Assembly (NCBI GenBank): GCA_035649235.1
Contig: DASRJX010000018.1
Span: 1 to 14,078, forward strand
DNA from: DASRJX01 sp035649235
GTDB taxonomy: Bacteria; Acidobacteriota; Polarisedimenticolia; Gp22-AA2
Length of the DNA stretch: 14,078 nt
Direction of reading: 5' to 3'
Position numbers and translations under genes: made by a program. Below, piece after piece: positions 5,793-13,172 of the stretch (positions are counted from its first letter, which is position 1; every line of letters starts with the position of its first letter). The notes under the pieces are model-generated. The model ran no database searches. It had not been told where the DNA came from and saw nothing but the letters and a program-made list of their open reading frames with translations.

Positions 5793-8302
5793 ACGGGTTG
5801 CGGGGGAGCGGCCGGAGAGGCGTGCTGGGGGCCCTGGGCGGGATGGGCCTGGTGGCCTGGCTCTCGACCGGGACCGTCTCGGCCCAGGCTCCGGCCAGGC
5901 CCGACGCGGCCGAGATCCGACTCGCGCTCAAGAAGCTCCAGGTGCTGGCGAGCGTGCTCTACGTCGCGGCCCATCCCGACGACGAGAACACGCGGCTGAT
6001 CGCGTACCTCGGCAAGGGACGGTTGGCGGACGCGGCCTACCTGTCGATGACCCGCGGGGACGGCGGGCAGAACCTCCTCGGGCCGGAGATCGGCGACCTG
6101 CTCGGCATCATCCGGTCGCAGGAGCTGCTGGCGGCCCGGCGGATCGACGGCGGGCGCCAGTTCTTCACCCGGGCGATCGACTTCGGCTTCTCGAAGAGCC
6201 CGGAGGAGACGCTCAGGATCTGGGACCAGGAGCAGGTCCTCGCCGACACGGTCCGGGTCTTCCGGCGCTTCCAGCCCGACGTGGTGATCACGCGCTTCCC
6301 GGACGCCGCGCGGGCCACGCATGGTCATCACACCGCCTCGGCGCGGCTGGCGCGGGAGGCGATGGCGGCCGCCGGCGATCCGAAGCGCTTCACCGATCAG
6401 CTCGATCGCCTGGCGGCCTGGCGTCCGAAGCGACTGCTCTGGAACACCTCCTCCTGGTTCTACGACAAGAGCGAGGAGTTCAACCCGGCGGTGCTCCTGA
6501 AGCTCGACGTCGGAGGGTACAACCCGCTGCTCGGTGAGTCGTACACGGAGCTGGCCGCCCGCAGCCGCAGCATGCATCGGACGCAGGGCTTCGGCTCCAG
6601 CGGCGCGCGCGGCGAGGTGCTCGAGTATCTGGAGCACGTGGACGGGGATCGCGCCCAGAGCGACCTGTTCGACGGGATCGACACCACGTGGGGACGGATC
6701 GCGGGCGGCAAGGCCGTGGGAGAGATCCTGGCGCGCGCTCTCCGGGAGTTCGATCCCGAGAGCCCCGCGCGCGTCGTGCCGGTGCTCCTCGAGGCGCGCA
6801 AGAAGCTCCTGGCGCTCCCGGCCGGCCGCTGGAAGGAGTCCAAGCAGGCGGACCTGGACCAGACGATCGCCGCCTGCCTGGGCCTCTACCTGGAGGCGGC
6901 GGCGGAGACCTGGTCGGCCACGCCGGGCGGCAAGGTGAAAGTCAACCTGGAAGCCGCCAACCGGTCGGCCCTCGCGGTCCGCATGAAGCGGTTCGCGATC
7001 CCCGCCGCCGGCGTCGACGAGGCCTGGGAGCAGGACCTGGGTGCGCGGGAGGCGCAGAAAAAGTCGATCGAAGTCGCGCTGCCCGAGGGCCTGCCCGACT
7101 CACAGCCCTACTGGCTGCGGGAGAAGGGGACCCTGGGCATGTTCCGGGTCGACGACCCGGGCCTCATCGGCCGGCCCGAGAACCCTCCGGCGCTGACGGT
7201 CCTGTTCGGCCTCGAGGTGGGCGGCGTGCCGTTCGCACTCGAGCGGCCGGTCGTCCACAAGTGGACCGACCCCGCCTTCGGCGAGAAGTACCGGCCGTTC
7301 GAGGTGCTCCCGCCGGTCGCCATCGCGATCGCCGACGGCGTCCTGGTCTTTCCCGAGACGGCGGCACGCCAGGTCGCGGTCACGCTCCGCGCCACCGCGG
7401 CCGGGGCCGCGGGGACGCTCCGGCTCGAGGCGCCCGCCGGATGGACGACCCTCCCGCCCTCCCGGGAGTTCCTGCTCGCCGAGACAGACGCGACGACGAC
7501 GCTCGAGTTCGAAGTCCGTCCTCCGGACGCGGCCTCGGAGGGCGTCCTCCGCGCCGTGGCGGAAACCAAAGGCCGCCGCTACCAGCGCGGCCTCCTCCAC
7601 ATCGAGCCCCCGCACATCCCGACGCAGGTCGTCCTGCCGCCGGCGGAGGCGCGCGTCGTCCGGCTGTCGCTCGGGCGCAGAGGACAGACGATCGGCTACG
7701 TGCAGGGCGCCGGCGATCAGGTCCCGGCGGGCCTGCGCCAGATCGGCTACAGCGTCGAGGAGCTACGGGTCGACGACCTGACAGCCGATCGCCTCCGGGC
7801 GTTCGACGCGGTGATCCTGGGCGTGCGCGCCTACAACACCCTGGAGGGCATCCGCTCCCGGCAGCCCGCCCTGTTCGAGTACGCCAAGGCGGGAGGGACC
7901 GTCATCGTGCAGTACAACACGAGCCACGAGCTGCACGTCGATGCGCCGGCGCCCTATCCGCTGAAGATCTCGCGCGATCGGGTCAGCGAGGAGGCGGCCG
8001 AGGTCCGCTTCCTCCTGCCGGATCATCCGGCGCTCAACGTGCCCAACAAGATCACGCCCGCCGACTTCGAGGGCTGGGTCCAGGAGCGCGGCCTGTACTT
8101 CGCGAGCGAGTGGGACGGCGCCTTCCAGGCCGTCCTCTCCTGCAACGACACCGGCGAGCCGCCGCGCGACGGAGGCCTGCTGGTCGCGAAGCACGGCAAG
8201 GGCTTCTTCGTCTACACCGGCTATTCCTGGTTCCGGCAGATCCCGGCGGGCGTGCCGGGTGCTTTCCGGCTGTTCGCCAACCTGATCGCGCTCGGGAACT
8301 AG
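5789..8302 (+). CDS. Exported PIG-L deacetylase with C-terminal ThuA/GATase-like domain
   Basis: This 837-residue protein probably removes acetyl groups from a glycoside or amino sugar outside the cytoplasm; its substrate is unknown. The N-terminus (GRRGVLGALGG at 8-18, then a hydrophobic stretch and VSAQA at 30-34) is a signal peptide. The paired arginines suggest Tat export, though Sec cannot be excluded. The PIG-L domain has AHPDD at 61-65 and, in place of the usual HPDH, THGHH at 177-181, enough to complete the metal site. A central region of about 300 residues looks beta-rich (residues about 350-620). The last 200 residues, from about 635, with LGVRAYNTLEGI and GGTVIVQYN, resemble ThuA-like class I amidotransferase folds. 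Large PIG-L proteins of this layout are common in Bacteroidota and Acidobacteriota. The start overlaps the bshA stop (ATGA), with AAGGGGGG nine bases upstream, placing it in the bacillithiol operon. Confidence 0.85.
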   Translation: MNGLRGSGRRGVLGALGGMGLVAWLSTGTVSAQAPARPDAAEIRLALKKLQVLASVLYVAAHPDDENTRLIAYLGKGRLADAAYLSMTRGDGGQNLLGPEIGDLLGIIRSQELLAARRIDGGRQFFTRAIDFGFSKSPEETLRIWDQEQVLADTVRVFRRFQPDVVITRFPDAARATHGHHTASARLAREAMAAAGDPKRFTDQLDRLAAWRPKRLLWNTSSWFYDKSEEFNPAVLLKLDVGGYNPLLGESYTELAARSRSMHRTQGFGSSGARGEVLEYLEHVDGDRAQSDLFDGIDTTWGRIAGGKAVGEILARALREFDPESPARVVPVLLEARKKLLALPAGRWKESKQADLDQTIAACLGLYLEAAAETWSATPGGKVKVNLEAANRSALAVRMKRFAIPAAGVDEAWEQDLGAREAQKKSIEVALPEGLPDSQPYWLREKGTLGMFRVDDPGLIGRPENPPALTVLFGLEVGGVPFALERPVVHKWTDPAFGEKYRPFEVLPPVAIAIADGVLVFPETAARQVAVTLRATAAGAAGTLRLEAPAGWTTLPPSREFLLAETDATTTLEFEVRPPDAASEGVLRAVAETKGRRYQRGLLHIEPPHIPTQVVLPPAEARVVRLSLGRRGQTIGYVQGAGDQVPAGLRQIGYSVEELRVDDLTADRLRAFDAVILGVRAYNTLEGIRSRQPALFEYAKAGGTVIVQYNTSHELHVDAPAPYPLKISRDRVSEEAAEVRFLLPDHPALNVPNKITPADFEGWVQERGLYFASEWDGAFQAVLSCNDTGEPPRDGGLLVAKHGKGFFVYTGYSWFRQIPAGVPGAFRLFANLIALGN

Positions 8303-8355
8303 GGAGCTCCATCCGGGGAGCGCCGGAGAGACGCGGCATGCCGATCGATCCCGAC

Positions 8356-8364
8356 AAGGAGAGG
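8356..8364 (+). promoter_or_regulatory. Ribosome binding site of the membrane microprotein
   Basis: AAGGAGAGG is six bases upstream of the ATG at 8371. It is one of the best Shine-Dalgarno sequences in the window and favours this start over the in-frame ATG at 8338. Confidence 0.6.
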
Positions 8365-8370
8365 CAGATC

Positions 8371-8484
8371 ATGCAGGATCGGCCTCCTTTCTTCCGGACC
8401 TGGTCCGCCGTCTACGGCCTCGTGCTCGGCTTCCTGGCTTTCCTGATCCTCCTCTTCCAGTTGTTCACCCGGCACTACAGGTGA
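8371..8484 (+). CDS. 37-residue single-helix membrane protein preceding symporter
   Basis: This is a short gene coding 37 residues: a polar lead MQDRPPFFRTW, one hydrophobic helix of about 20 residues (AVYGLVLGFLAFLILLFQLF, 13-32) and a basic end TRHYR. By the positive-inside rule the C-terminus would face the cytoplasm, but the lead also holds two arginines, so the orientation is uncertain. The coding case is good. It has a strong Shine-Dalgarno, its TGA overlaps the GTG start of the symporter (GTGA), and the hydrophobic composition is not what chance GC-rich sequence gives. An ATG at 8338 would add 11 residues (MPIDPDKERQI) but has only a distant GGAG. Small membrane proteins are known next to several sodium:solute symporters (YhdT with PanF, DUF4212 partners). 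An accessory or stabilising role for the downstream transporter is therefore a reasonable inference, not shown by sequence. Confidence 0.75.
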   Translation: MQDRPPFFRTWSAVYGLVLGFLAFLILLFQLFTRHYR

Positions 8485-10229
8485 GCACCCTCGATCTCGT
8501 CGTCCTCTGCGGCACGCTCCTGGCCATCGCGATCTACGGCACCTGGAAATCGCGCGGCCAGCGGGACCTGGAGGGCTACTTCCGCGGCGGTCACACGATG
8601 AAGTGGGGGACGATCGGGCTGTCGGTCATGGCCACCCAGGCCAGCGCCATCACCTTCCTCTCGACGCCCGGGTTCGGCTACGAGAAGGGCATGGCGTTCG
8701 TCCAGAACTACCTCGGCCTGCCCGTAGCCCTGGTGATCGTCTCGGCGCTGTTCATCCCGGCCTACTACCGGCTCGGCGTCTTCACCGCCTACGAGTTCCT
8801 GGAGCGCCGGTTCGATCTCAAGACCCGCCAATTGGGCGCGGTCCTCTTCCTGGTCCAGAGGGGCCTGGCCGCCGGGCTCACCATCTACGCGCCGGCGATC
8901 ATCGTCTCGAACCTGGTCGGCTGGGACCTCAACGCCACCATCCTGCTGACCGGCCTCCTGGTCGTGGCCTACACGGTGCTGGGCGGGACGCCGGCCGTCA
9001 GCCTGACGCAGAAGCACCAGATGGCCGTGATCCTGGTCGGGATGCTGCTCGCCTTCGGCCTCATCGTGTTCTATGTGTCCCGGCAGATCCCCTTCACCCA
9101 GGCGCTCGGCGTCGCCGGGAAGATGGGACGGCTTCAGGCGATCAACTTCTCCCTCGACTACAGCGAGCGCTACACCTTCTGGTCCGGGCTCTTCGGAGGG
9201 ATGTTCCTGATGCTCTCCTACTTCGGCACGGACCAGTCCCAGGTCGGGCGGTACCTCTCCGGGCAGTCGGTCACCGAGAGCCGGCTCGGGTTGATGTTCA
9301 ACGCCGTCCTCAAGGTGCCGATGCAGTTCTTCATCCTGTTCACGGGGGTGATGGTCTGTCTCTTCTACCAGTTCGTCGAGCCGCCGCTTCTGTTCAAGCG
9401 GTCGGCGGTCGCGGCTGTCGATGCGACGTCTCTGGCGCCCGAGATGAGAGCGCTCGAGGCCCGTCATTCCGAGGTCTTCAGGGAGAAGAGGGACTCGGTC
9501 CGGGCGCTGGCCGCGGCGCTCGAGCGCCGCGACGAGGCCGCGATCGCCGCGGCGCAGGCCGAGGTCAGGAGCCTCGAGGAGCGCGCCCTCGGCGTCCGCT
9601 CGGAAGCCGTGAGCCTGGTCCACAAGGTCGATCCCGGGATGGAGACGAAGGACTCGGACTACGTCTTCCTGACCTTCGTCGTCGAGCACATGCCGAAGGG
9701 AGTGATAGGTCTCCTGATCGCGGTGATCTTCTGCGCCGGGATGTCCTCCACTTCCTCGGAGCTCAATGCGCTCGGATCGACCTCGACGGTCGACGTCTAC
9801 CAGCGGCTCCTGAGGTCCCACGCCACGGAGCGCCACTACGTTCTGGTGTCGAAGGTCCTGACCGCCTTCTGGGGGCTGGTGGCGATCGCCTCCGCTATGG
9901 CGGCCTACCTGGTGGAGAACCTGATCGAGGCGATCAACATCCTGGGGTCCCTCTTCTATGGGACGATCCTCGGGATCTTCCTGACCGCCTTCCTCCTGAA
10001 GCGGGTCGGGGGCACGGCCGTGTTCCTGGCGGCGCTCCTGGCCGAGGGCACGGTGATCGGCCTCTACGTCACGACCGACATCGGCTATCTCTGGTACAAC
10101 CTGATCGGCTGCGCGCTCGTCCTCGCTGTCGGCACCGTCATCCAGGCCGTCCTGCCCGGCCCGGCGGGCGGGTCGCCGGCGATCAGGGATGGCGCAGGGC
10201 CTCGGCCTTCCACTCCATCGCCATCTTGA
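8481..10229 (+). CDS. Sodium:solute symporter (SSS family)
   Basis: This 582-residue integral membrane transporter of the SSS family (LeuT fold) would use sodium entry to drive solute uptake; the solute is not identifiable. About 12-13 hydrophobic segments are visible. The family core includes ATQASAITFLSTPGFGY near residue 53 and the conserved CAGMSSTSSELNALGSTSTVD around 418-438, where the paired serines correspond to the Na2 sodium site of the family. Residues about 310-395 form a long charged, alanine- and glutamate-rich insert, probably coiled coil, between two membrane segments; similar inserts occur in related Bacteroidota symporters as I recall them. The start is GTG at 8481, overlapping the microprotein stop; it has no good ribosome binding site of its own, so coupling is likely. 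Its last 47 bases overlap the 3' end of the opposing M48 gene. Position in the operon suggests a link to the exported deacetylase or bacillithiol metabolism. Confidence 0.9.
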   Translation: MSTLDLVVLCGTLLAIAIYGTWKSRGQRDLEGYFRGGHTMKWGTIGLSVMATQASAITFLSTPGFGYEKGMAFVQNYLGLPVALVIVSALFIPAYYRLGVFTAYEFLERRFDLKTRQLGAVLFLVQRGLAAGLTIYAPAIIVSNLVGWDLNATILLTGLLVVAYTVLGGTPAVSLTQKHQMAVILVGMLLAFGLIVFYVSRQIPFTQALGVAGKMGRLQAINFSLDYSERYTFWSGLFGGMFLMLSYFGTDQSQVGRYLSGQSVTESRLGLMFNAVLKVPMQFFILFTGVMVCLFYQFVEPPLLFKRSAVAAVDATSLAPEMRALEARHSEVFREKRDSVRALAAALERRDEAAIAAAQAEVRSLEERALGVRSEAVSLVHKVDPGMETKDSDYVFLTFVVEHMPKGVIGLLIAVIFCAGMSSTSSELNALGSTSTVDVYQRLLRSHATERHYVLVSKVLTAFWGLVAIASAMAAYLVENLIEAINILGSLFYGTILGIFLTAFLLKRVGGTAVFLAALLAEGTVIGLYVTTDIGYLWYNLIGCALVLAVGTVIQAVLPGPAGGSPAIRDGAGPRPSTPSPS

Positions 10230-11517
10230 TGCGCGACCGGCCGCTCGGGTGGTCATAGAAGAACCACTCCTCGAACGGCCCGGGCTCGAGCTTGCGGTAC
10301 TCGCCCAGCTTCAGCGCTATCTCGGCGAAGCCGTCCGGCTCGCGCGCCGCCTGCAGGCCGTAACGGTCCGCCTCGGCCTCGTTGACCCGGATCATGTTGT
10401 TCTGCACGGGGGTGAGGATGAAGAAGAAGACCGAGAAGACGGCGACCAGGAGCGGCAGGCCGGCGATGTCGGTGATGTCGGTCACGCCCCATCCGGCGCC
10501 CCAGCGCCGCCGCGCCCGTTCGAAGCTCCAGGAGAGGAAGGCGAAGCCCAGGACATACGCGAGGCCGAAGTCGAGGATCAGCTCATAGACGTGATTCAAC
10601 GCGTAGTGGCCGATCTCGTGCCCCATCACCGCCTTGATCTCGGGCAGCGTGCAGCGGTTGAGGAGGTTGTCGTTCAGGCGCACGCGCATCGTGCCCATGA
10701 AGCCCGAGACGTTGGCCGAGACGCGGGTCGTCTGCCGCGACGCGTCGAACTCCCAGACGTCGTCGGTCTCGATGCCGCTCGCCCGCGCCAGCGACAGGAT
10801 CTCGTCCTTGACGCGCGCGTCCTCGAGCGGCTTGTACTTGTTGAACAGGGGGTCGATGTAGACCGGAGCGATCAGGATCACGAAGACGAGGAAGAGGACG
10901 GAGATCGCCCCGCCCCACAGCCACCAGGTGCGCGGGGCCTTGCGGAAGACCGCATAGAGGGCGACGAGGAGCAGCGGAAAGAGGACGAGGGAGACGGCGA
11001 GCCCCACGAACTGGTCCCGCATCCACTGCGGGAAGGTCTGGGTGGCGAGGTCGTATTGGTGCTCGCGGAAGAACCCCTGATAGACGTTGAGCGGGAAGGT
11101 AAGGACAGCGACCAGGAGGACGTACCCGGCCGCGTAGAGCCACTGCGCGACCGGGAGGAGCCGGCTCCGGCGCAGGGCCCAGTCCCTGAATCTCCGGGAG
11201 AGGCCGCTTCCGAGAAGCAGCCAGGCCACGGCGAGGCCGTAGAGAAAGCCCCAGAGCTGGAGCCAGTAGCCGCCCTCGAAGTAGGCGTCCGAGCGGGCCT
11301 TCTTCTCCGGCGTCATCCGGTCGAGGTAGGCGCGGGTGGCCGCCGCCGGGTCGAAGGCCGTCCCGCCGGGGGACGCGGTTCCTCCCTCGGGCGCATCGGC
11401 CACAGCGGGGGGGCTCCCAGCGGGGGGGGCTCCACCGGCAGGACCCGGCTCCTGGGCTGAAAGCAAAAGCCCTGAGAGGGCCAGGGCCAGGAAACCACAG
11501 AGGGGAAAAAGCCGCAT
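10183..11517 (-). CDS. M48 family membrane zinc endopeptidase, Ste24-like
   Basis: This 444-residue membrane protease resembles the Ste24/CAAX-protease group of family M48. The zinc motif HEIGH is at 300-304 (H300 and H304 ligands, E301 catalytic). The third ligand is E380 in NEAEADRYG, which matches the family pattern ExxAD. Before the catalytic domain are several hydrophobic segments (near 85-105, 125-145, 165-190 and 205-225), and two more flank residues 320-370, giving the multi-helix chamber typical of Ste24. The N-terminus is odd for Ste24: a cleavable-looking signal peptide (FLALALSGLLLSAQ) followed by a Pro/Ala/Gly-rich linker to about residue 55. A role in membrane protein quality control is the usual guess; bacteria of this type need not prenylate proteins. 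The start ATG at 11517 has AAGGAGG five bases upstream. The gene is transcribed alone, convergent with the symporter. Confidence 0.9.
   Translation of the reverse strand: MRLFPLCGFLALALSGLLLSAQEPGPAGGAPPAGSPPAVADAPEGGTASPGGTAFDPAAATRAYLDRMTPEKKARSDAYFEGGYWLQLWGFLYGLAVAWLLLGSGLSRRFRDWALRRSRLLPVAQWLYAAGYVLLVAVLTFPLNVYQGFFREHQYDLATQTFPQWMRDQFVGLAVSLVLFPLLLVALYAVFRKAPRTWWLWGGAISVLFLVFVILIAPVYIDPLFNKYKPLEDARVKDEILSLARASGIETDDVWEFDASRQTTRVSANVSGFMGTMRVRLNDNLLNRCTLPEIKAVMGHEIGHYALNHVYELILDFGLAYVLGFAFLSWSFERARRRWGAGWGVTDITDIAGLPLLVAVFSVFFFILTPVQNNMIRVNEAEADRYGLQAAREPDGFAEIALKLGEYRKLEPGPFEEWFFYDHPSGRSRIKMAMEWKAEALRHP
11403..11433. repeat. Tandem 15/16-base repeat with G7 and G8 tracts inside the M48 gene
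   Basis: The unit CAGC-G7-CTCC (11403-11417) is followed directly by CAGC-G8-CTCC (11418-11433). On the coding minus strand this gives C8 and C7 tracts encoding GAPPAGSPPA in the linker after the signal peptide. The two copies differ only by one base in tract length, as expected from duplication and slippage. Confidence 0.7.
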
Positions 11518-11633
11518 CGAGGCCTCCTTCACGGTCCACCGGCGGGTCCCAGGCAGGGACGGGGGGGCCGCCCCTCGGGTCCGGCGGTCCGGAGCCGCGG
11601 GCCCCGGCGGCGGAGGATAGCAGAATCGACCCG

Positions 11634-11663
11634 TTGCTACCCGCGGCGTGTCGGCGATAGGAT
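11634..11663 (+). promoter_or_regulatory. Candidate promoter for the DUF2911 gene
   Basis: TTGCTA (11634-11639) and TAGGAT (11658-11663) are 18 bases apart, each matching four of six bases of the TTGACA/TATAAT consensus. Transcription would start near 11670, about 55 bases before the ATG. The rest of the 207-base gap between the divergent M48 and DUF2911 genes (11518-11724) holds G/C-rich inverted stretches, such as G7-CC-G-CCCC near 11561-11574, and no gene that I can support. Confidence 0.35.
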
Positions 11664-11724
11664 CCGGGCGCCCCATCCAGTGTCTGTCGGGTTCGGGAAC
11701 GAGGACTTCATCCGGGAGGAACTC

Positions 11725-12579
11725 ATGAGGAAGATTCTTCTGTCTGCAGCGATAGTGTCGGTGCTGGCGCCGTCCGCCTTCGCGGAGCTCAAGCTCCCGC
11801 GCACCAGCCCGAAGGGCTCGGTCACCCAGGCGGTCGGGCTGACCGACGTCACCATCACCTTCTCCCGGCCGGGAGTGAAGGGCCGCGTCATCTGGGGCGG
11901 CCTCGTCCCGTACGACCAGGTGTGGCGGACCGGCGCGAACGAGGCGACGACCATCTCCTTCAGCCAGGACGTCACGATTGACGGGAAGCCGCTGCCCGCG
12001 GGGACCTACAGCCTCCACACCATTCCCAAGAAGAACGCCTGGACGATCATCTTCAACAAGAAGGCGGACCAGTGGGGGAGCTACGAGTACGACGGCTCCC
12101 AGGACGCCCTGCGCGTCGAGGTCGTGCCGACGACGGGGCCGAACCAGGAATGGATGGAGTTCTCCTTCCCGGAGGTGGCCACTGATTCCGCCCGGGTCGA
12201 GCTGGCCTGGGAGAAGCTCCGCGTGCCGTTCACGATCGGGACCGCGACCACGCAGCAGGCGCTGGCCAACATCCGGAAGGAGCTGGCGGGGGAGGTCAAG
12301 GAATGGAACGTCCCCTACAGCGCCGCCAACTTCGCGTTCAACTCCAACCTGGATAACCGGGCCGAGGCGATGAAGTGGATCGACCAGTCGATCGGCCTCA
12401 AGGAGACCTTCTGGAACCTCCGGCTCAAGGCGTCGATGCTCGAGAAGGACGGCAAGAAGAAGGACGCCATCGCCCTGGCCGAGAAGGCCGTGACGATCGG
12501 CAAGGCGAACAAGGACAACGAGGGCGAGATCGCCAAGACCGAGAAGCAGATCGCGGAGTGGAAGTCCACCCTGGGATAG
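11725..12579 (+). CDS. Exported DUF2911 family protein
   Basis: This 284-residue protein has a typical Sec signal peptide (MRKILLSAAIVSVLAPSAFA, cleavage after residue 20) and a mature part of the DUF2911 family. Recognisable family stretches are ITFSRPGVKGRVIWGGLVPY, VWRTGANEATTISFS and PAGTYSLHTIP, which form the beta-rich N-terminal domain common in Bacteroidota and Acidobacteriota. The C-terminal 90 residues are helical and charged, resembling one or two tetratricopeptide-type repeats (NRAEAMKWIDQSIGL, then KKKDAIALAEKAVTIG). No catalytic residues are known for the family to my knowledge, and the role is unknown. The ATG at 11725 has GGGAGGAA just upstream; an earlier in-frame ATG at 11680 lacks one and would bury the signal peptide. 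The next gene starts 11 bases after the stop, so the two are probably cotranscribed. Confidence 0.88.
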   Translation: MRKILLSAAIVSVLAPSAFAELKLPRTSPKGSVTQAVGLTDVTITFSRPGVKGRVIWGGLVPYDQVWRTGANEATTISFSQDVTIDGKPLPAGTYSLHTIPKKNAWTIIFNKKADQWGSYEYDGSQDALRVEVVPTTGPNQEWMEFSFPEVATDSARVELAWEKLRVPFTIGTATTQQALANIRKELAGEVKEWNVPYSAANFAFNSNLDNRAEAMKWIDQSIGLKETFWNLRLKASMLEKDGKKKDAIALAEKAVTIGKANKDNEGEIAKTEKQIAEWKSTLG

Positions 12580-12590
12580 CCCGTCGCCTC

Positions 12591-13127
12591 GTGGCCGCCG
12601 GCCGATCGCGGACGGCGGCCGCCATGCTCGCGACCGGACTGCTCGCCGGGACCGGCTGCGGCTGGCCGCCGCAAGGGGGCGCCGCGGAGGCTCCGCGCCC
12701 GGCCGATCGGGAGGACATCCGGCGGCTGGGCGACGCGTTCATCCAGGCCTACGGCGAGGGGGACGCGGAGCGGCTGGCGGCGCTGTTCACCGACGACGCC
12801 GTGCTGGTGCCGTCCGACGACGCCACCTGCGAGGGCCGGGACGAGATCGCCGACTACCTCGACGACCTCCTGAAGGACGAACCCGCCACGCCCGAGTTCG
12901 AGGTGAAGGAGACCCGGATCCTCGGCTCCTGGGCGTTCGAGCGGATCGACGTCACGCTCGCGTGGAACGATCCCGACACCGGCGAGGAATCGGAGACCTG
13001 GGAGCGGTACTTCTGGGTGCTGCAGCGCCAGGCTGACGGCACCTGGAAGATCGCGCGTCTCATCGTCAACACCGAGGAGCCGGGAGAGGACGACGAGGAC
13101 GACTCCGGCGACGGCCGCCGGGCCTGA
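12591..13127 (+). CDS. Exported NTF2/SnoaL-like (DUF4440-type) small protein
   Basis: This protein of about 178 residues has an N-terminal export signal and an NTF2-like alpha+beta cone domain. The signal region has arginines near the start, a hydrophobic core and a cysteine at residue 23 (LLAGTGCG). It could be a lipoprotein, although the lipobox lacks the usual leucine at -3. The domain is shown by DIRRLGDAFIQAYGEGDAER (about residues 43-62), then LAALFTDDAVLVPSD and late strands with TWERYFWVLQRQADGTWKIA, the usual DUF4440/SnoaL layout. The end is very acidic (EEPGEDDEDDSGD). NTF2-like folds serve as enzymes or ligand binders, and the substrate cannot be told here. The start is uncertain: GTG at 12591 gives a proper signal peptide but has a weak ribosome binding site; ATG at 12624 would leave too short a signal. 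It lies 11 bases after the DUF2911 stop. Confidence 0.75.
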   Translation: MAAGRSRTAAAMLATGLLAGTGCGWPPQGGAAEAPRPADREDIRRLGDAFIQAYGEGDAERLAALFTDDAVLVPSDDATCEGRDEIADYLDDLLKDEPATPEFEVKETRILGSWAFERIDVTLAWNDPDTGEESETWERYFWVLQRQADGTWKIARLIVNTEEPGEDDEDDSGDGRRA

Positions 13128-13140
13128 CCGTCGGCCGGGA

Positions 13141-13146
13141 TAGAAT
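13141..13146 (+). promoter_or_regulatory. Candidate -10 element for the kinase gene
   Basis: TAGAAT sits 26 bases before the TTG start in a gap of 45 bases. No acceptable -35 hexamer is found 16-18 bases upstream, so support is weak. The sequence GATAGAAT resembles GATAGGAT before the DUF2911 gene. Confidence 0.25.
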
Positions 13147-13172
13147 GCCCCCCGGTCTCGTCCGAGGGCCTC

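Noticed and set aside
8303..8370. Possible terminator in the 68-base gap after the PIG-L gene (GGAGCTCC and GCATGC palindromes)
   Set aside because: The palindromes are too short and no T-rich run follows; the genes on both sides are in the same direction and probably cotranscribed.
8475..10256. A 593-codon open frame on the minus strand across the symporter gene
   Set aside because: It is antisense to a clear SSS transporter; its product is rich in Arg, Asp, Glu, Gly and His with no recognisable domain, as expected from the complement of a GC-rich gene.
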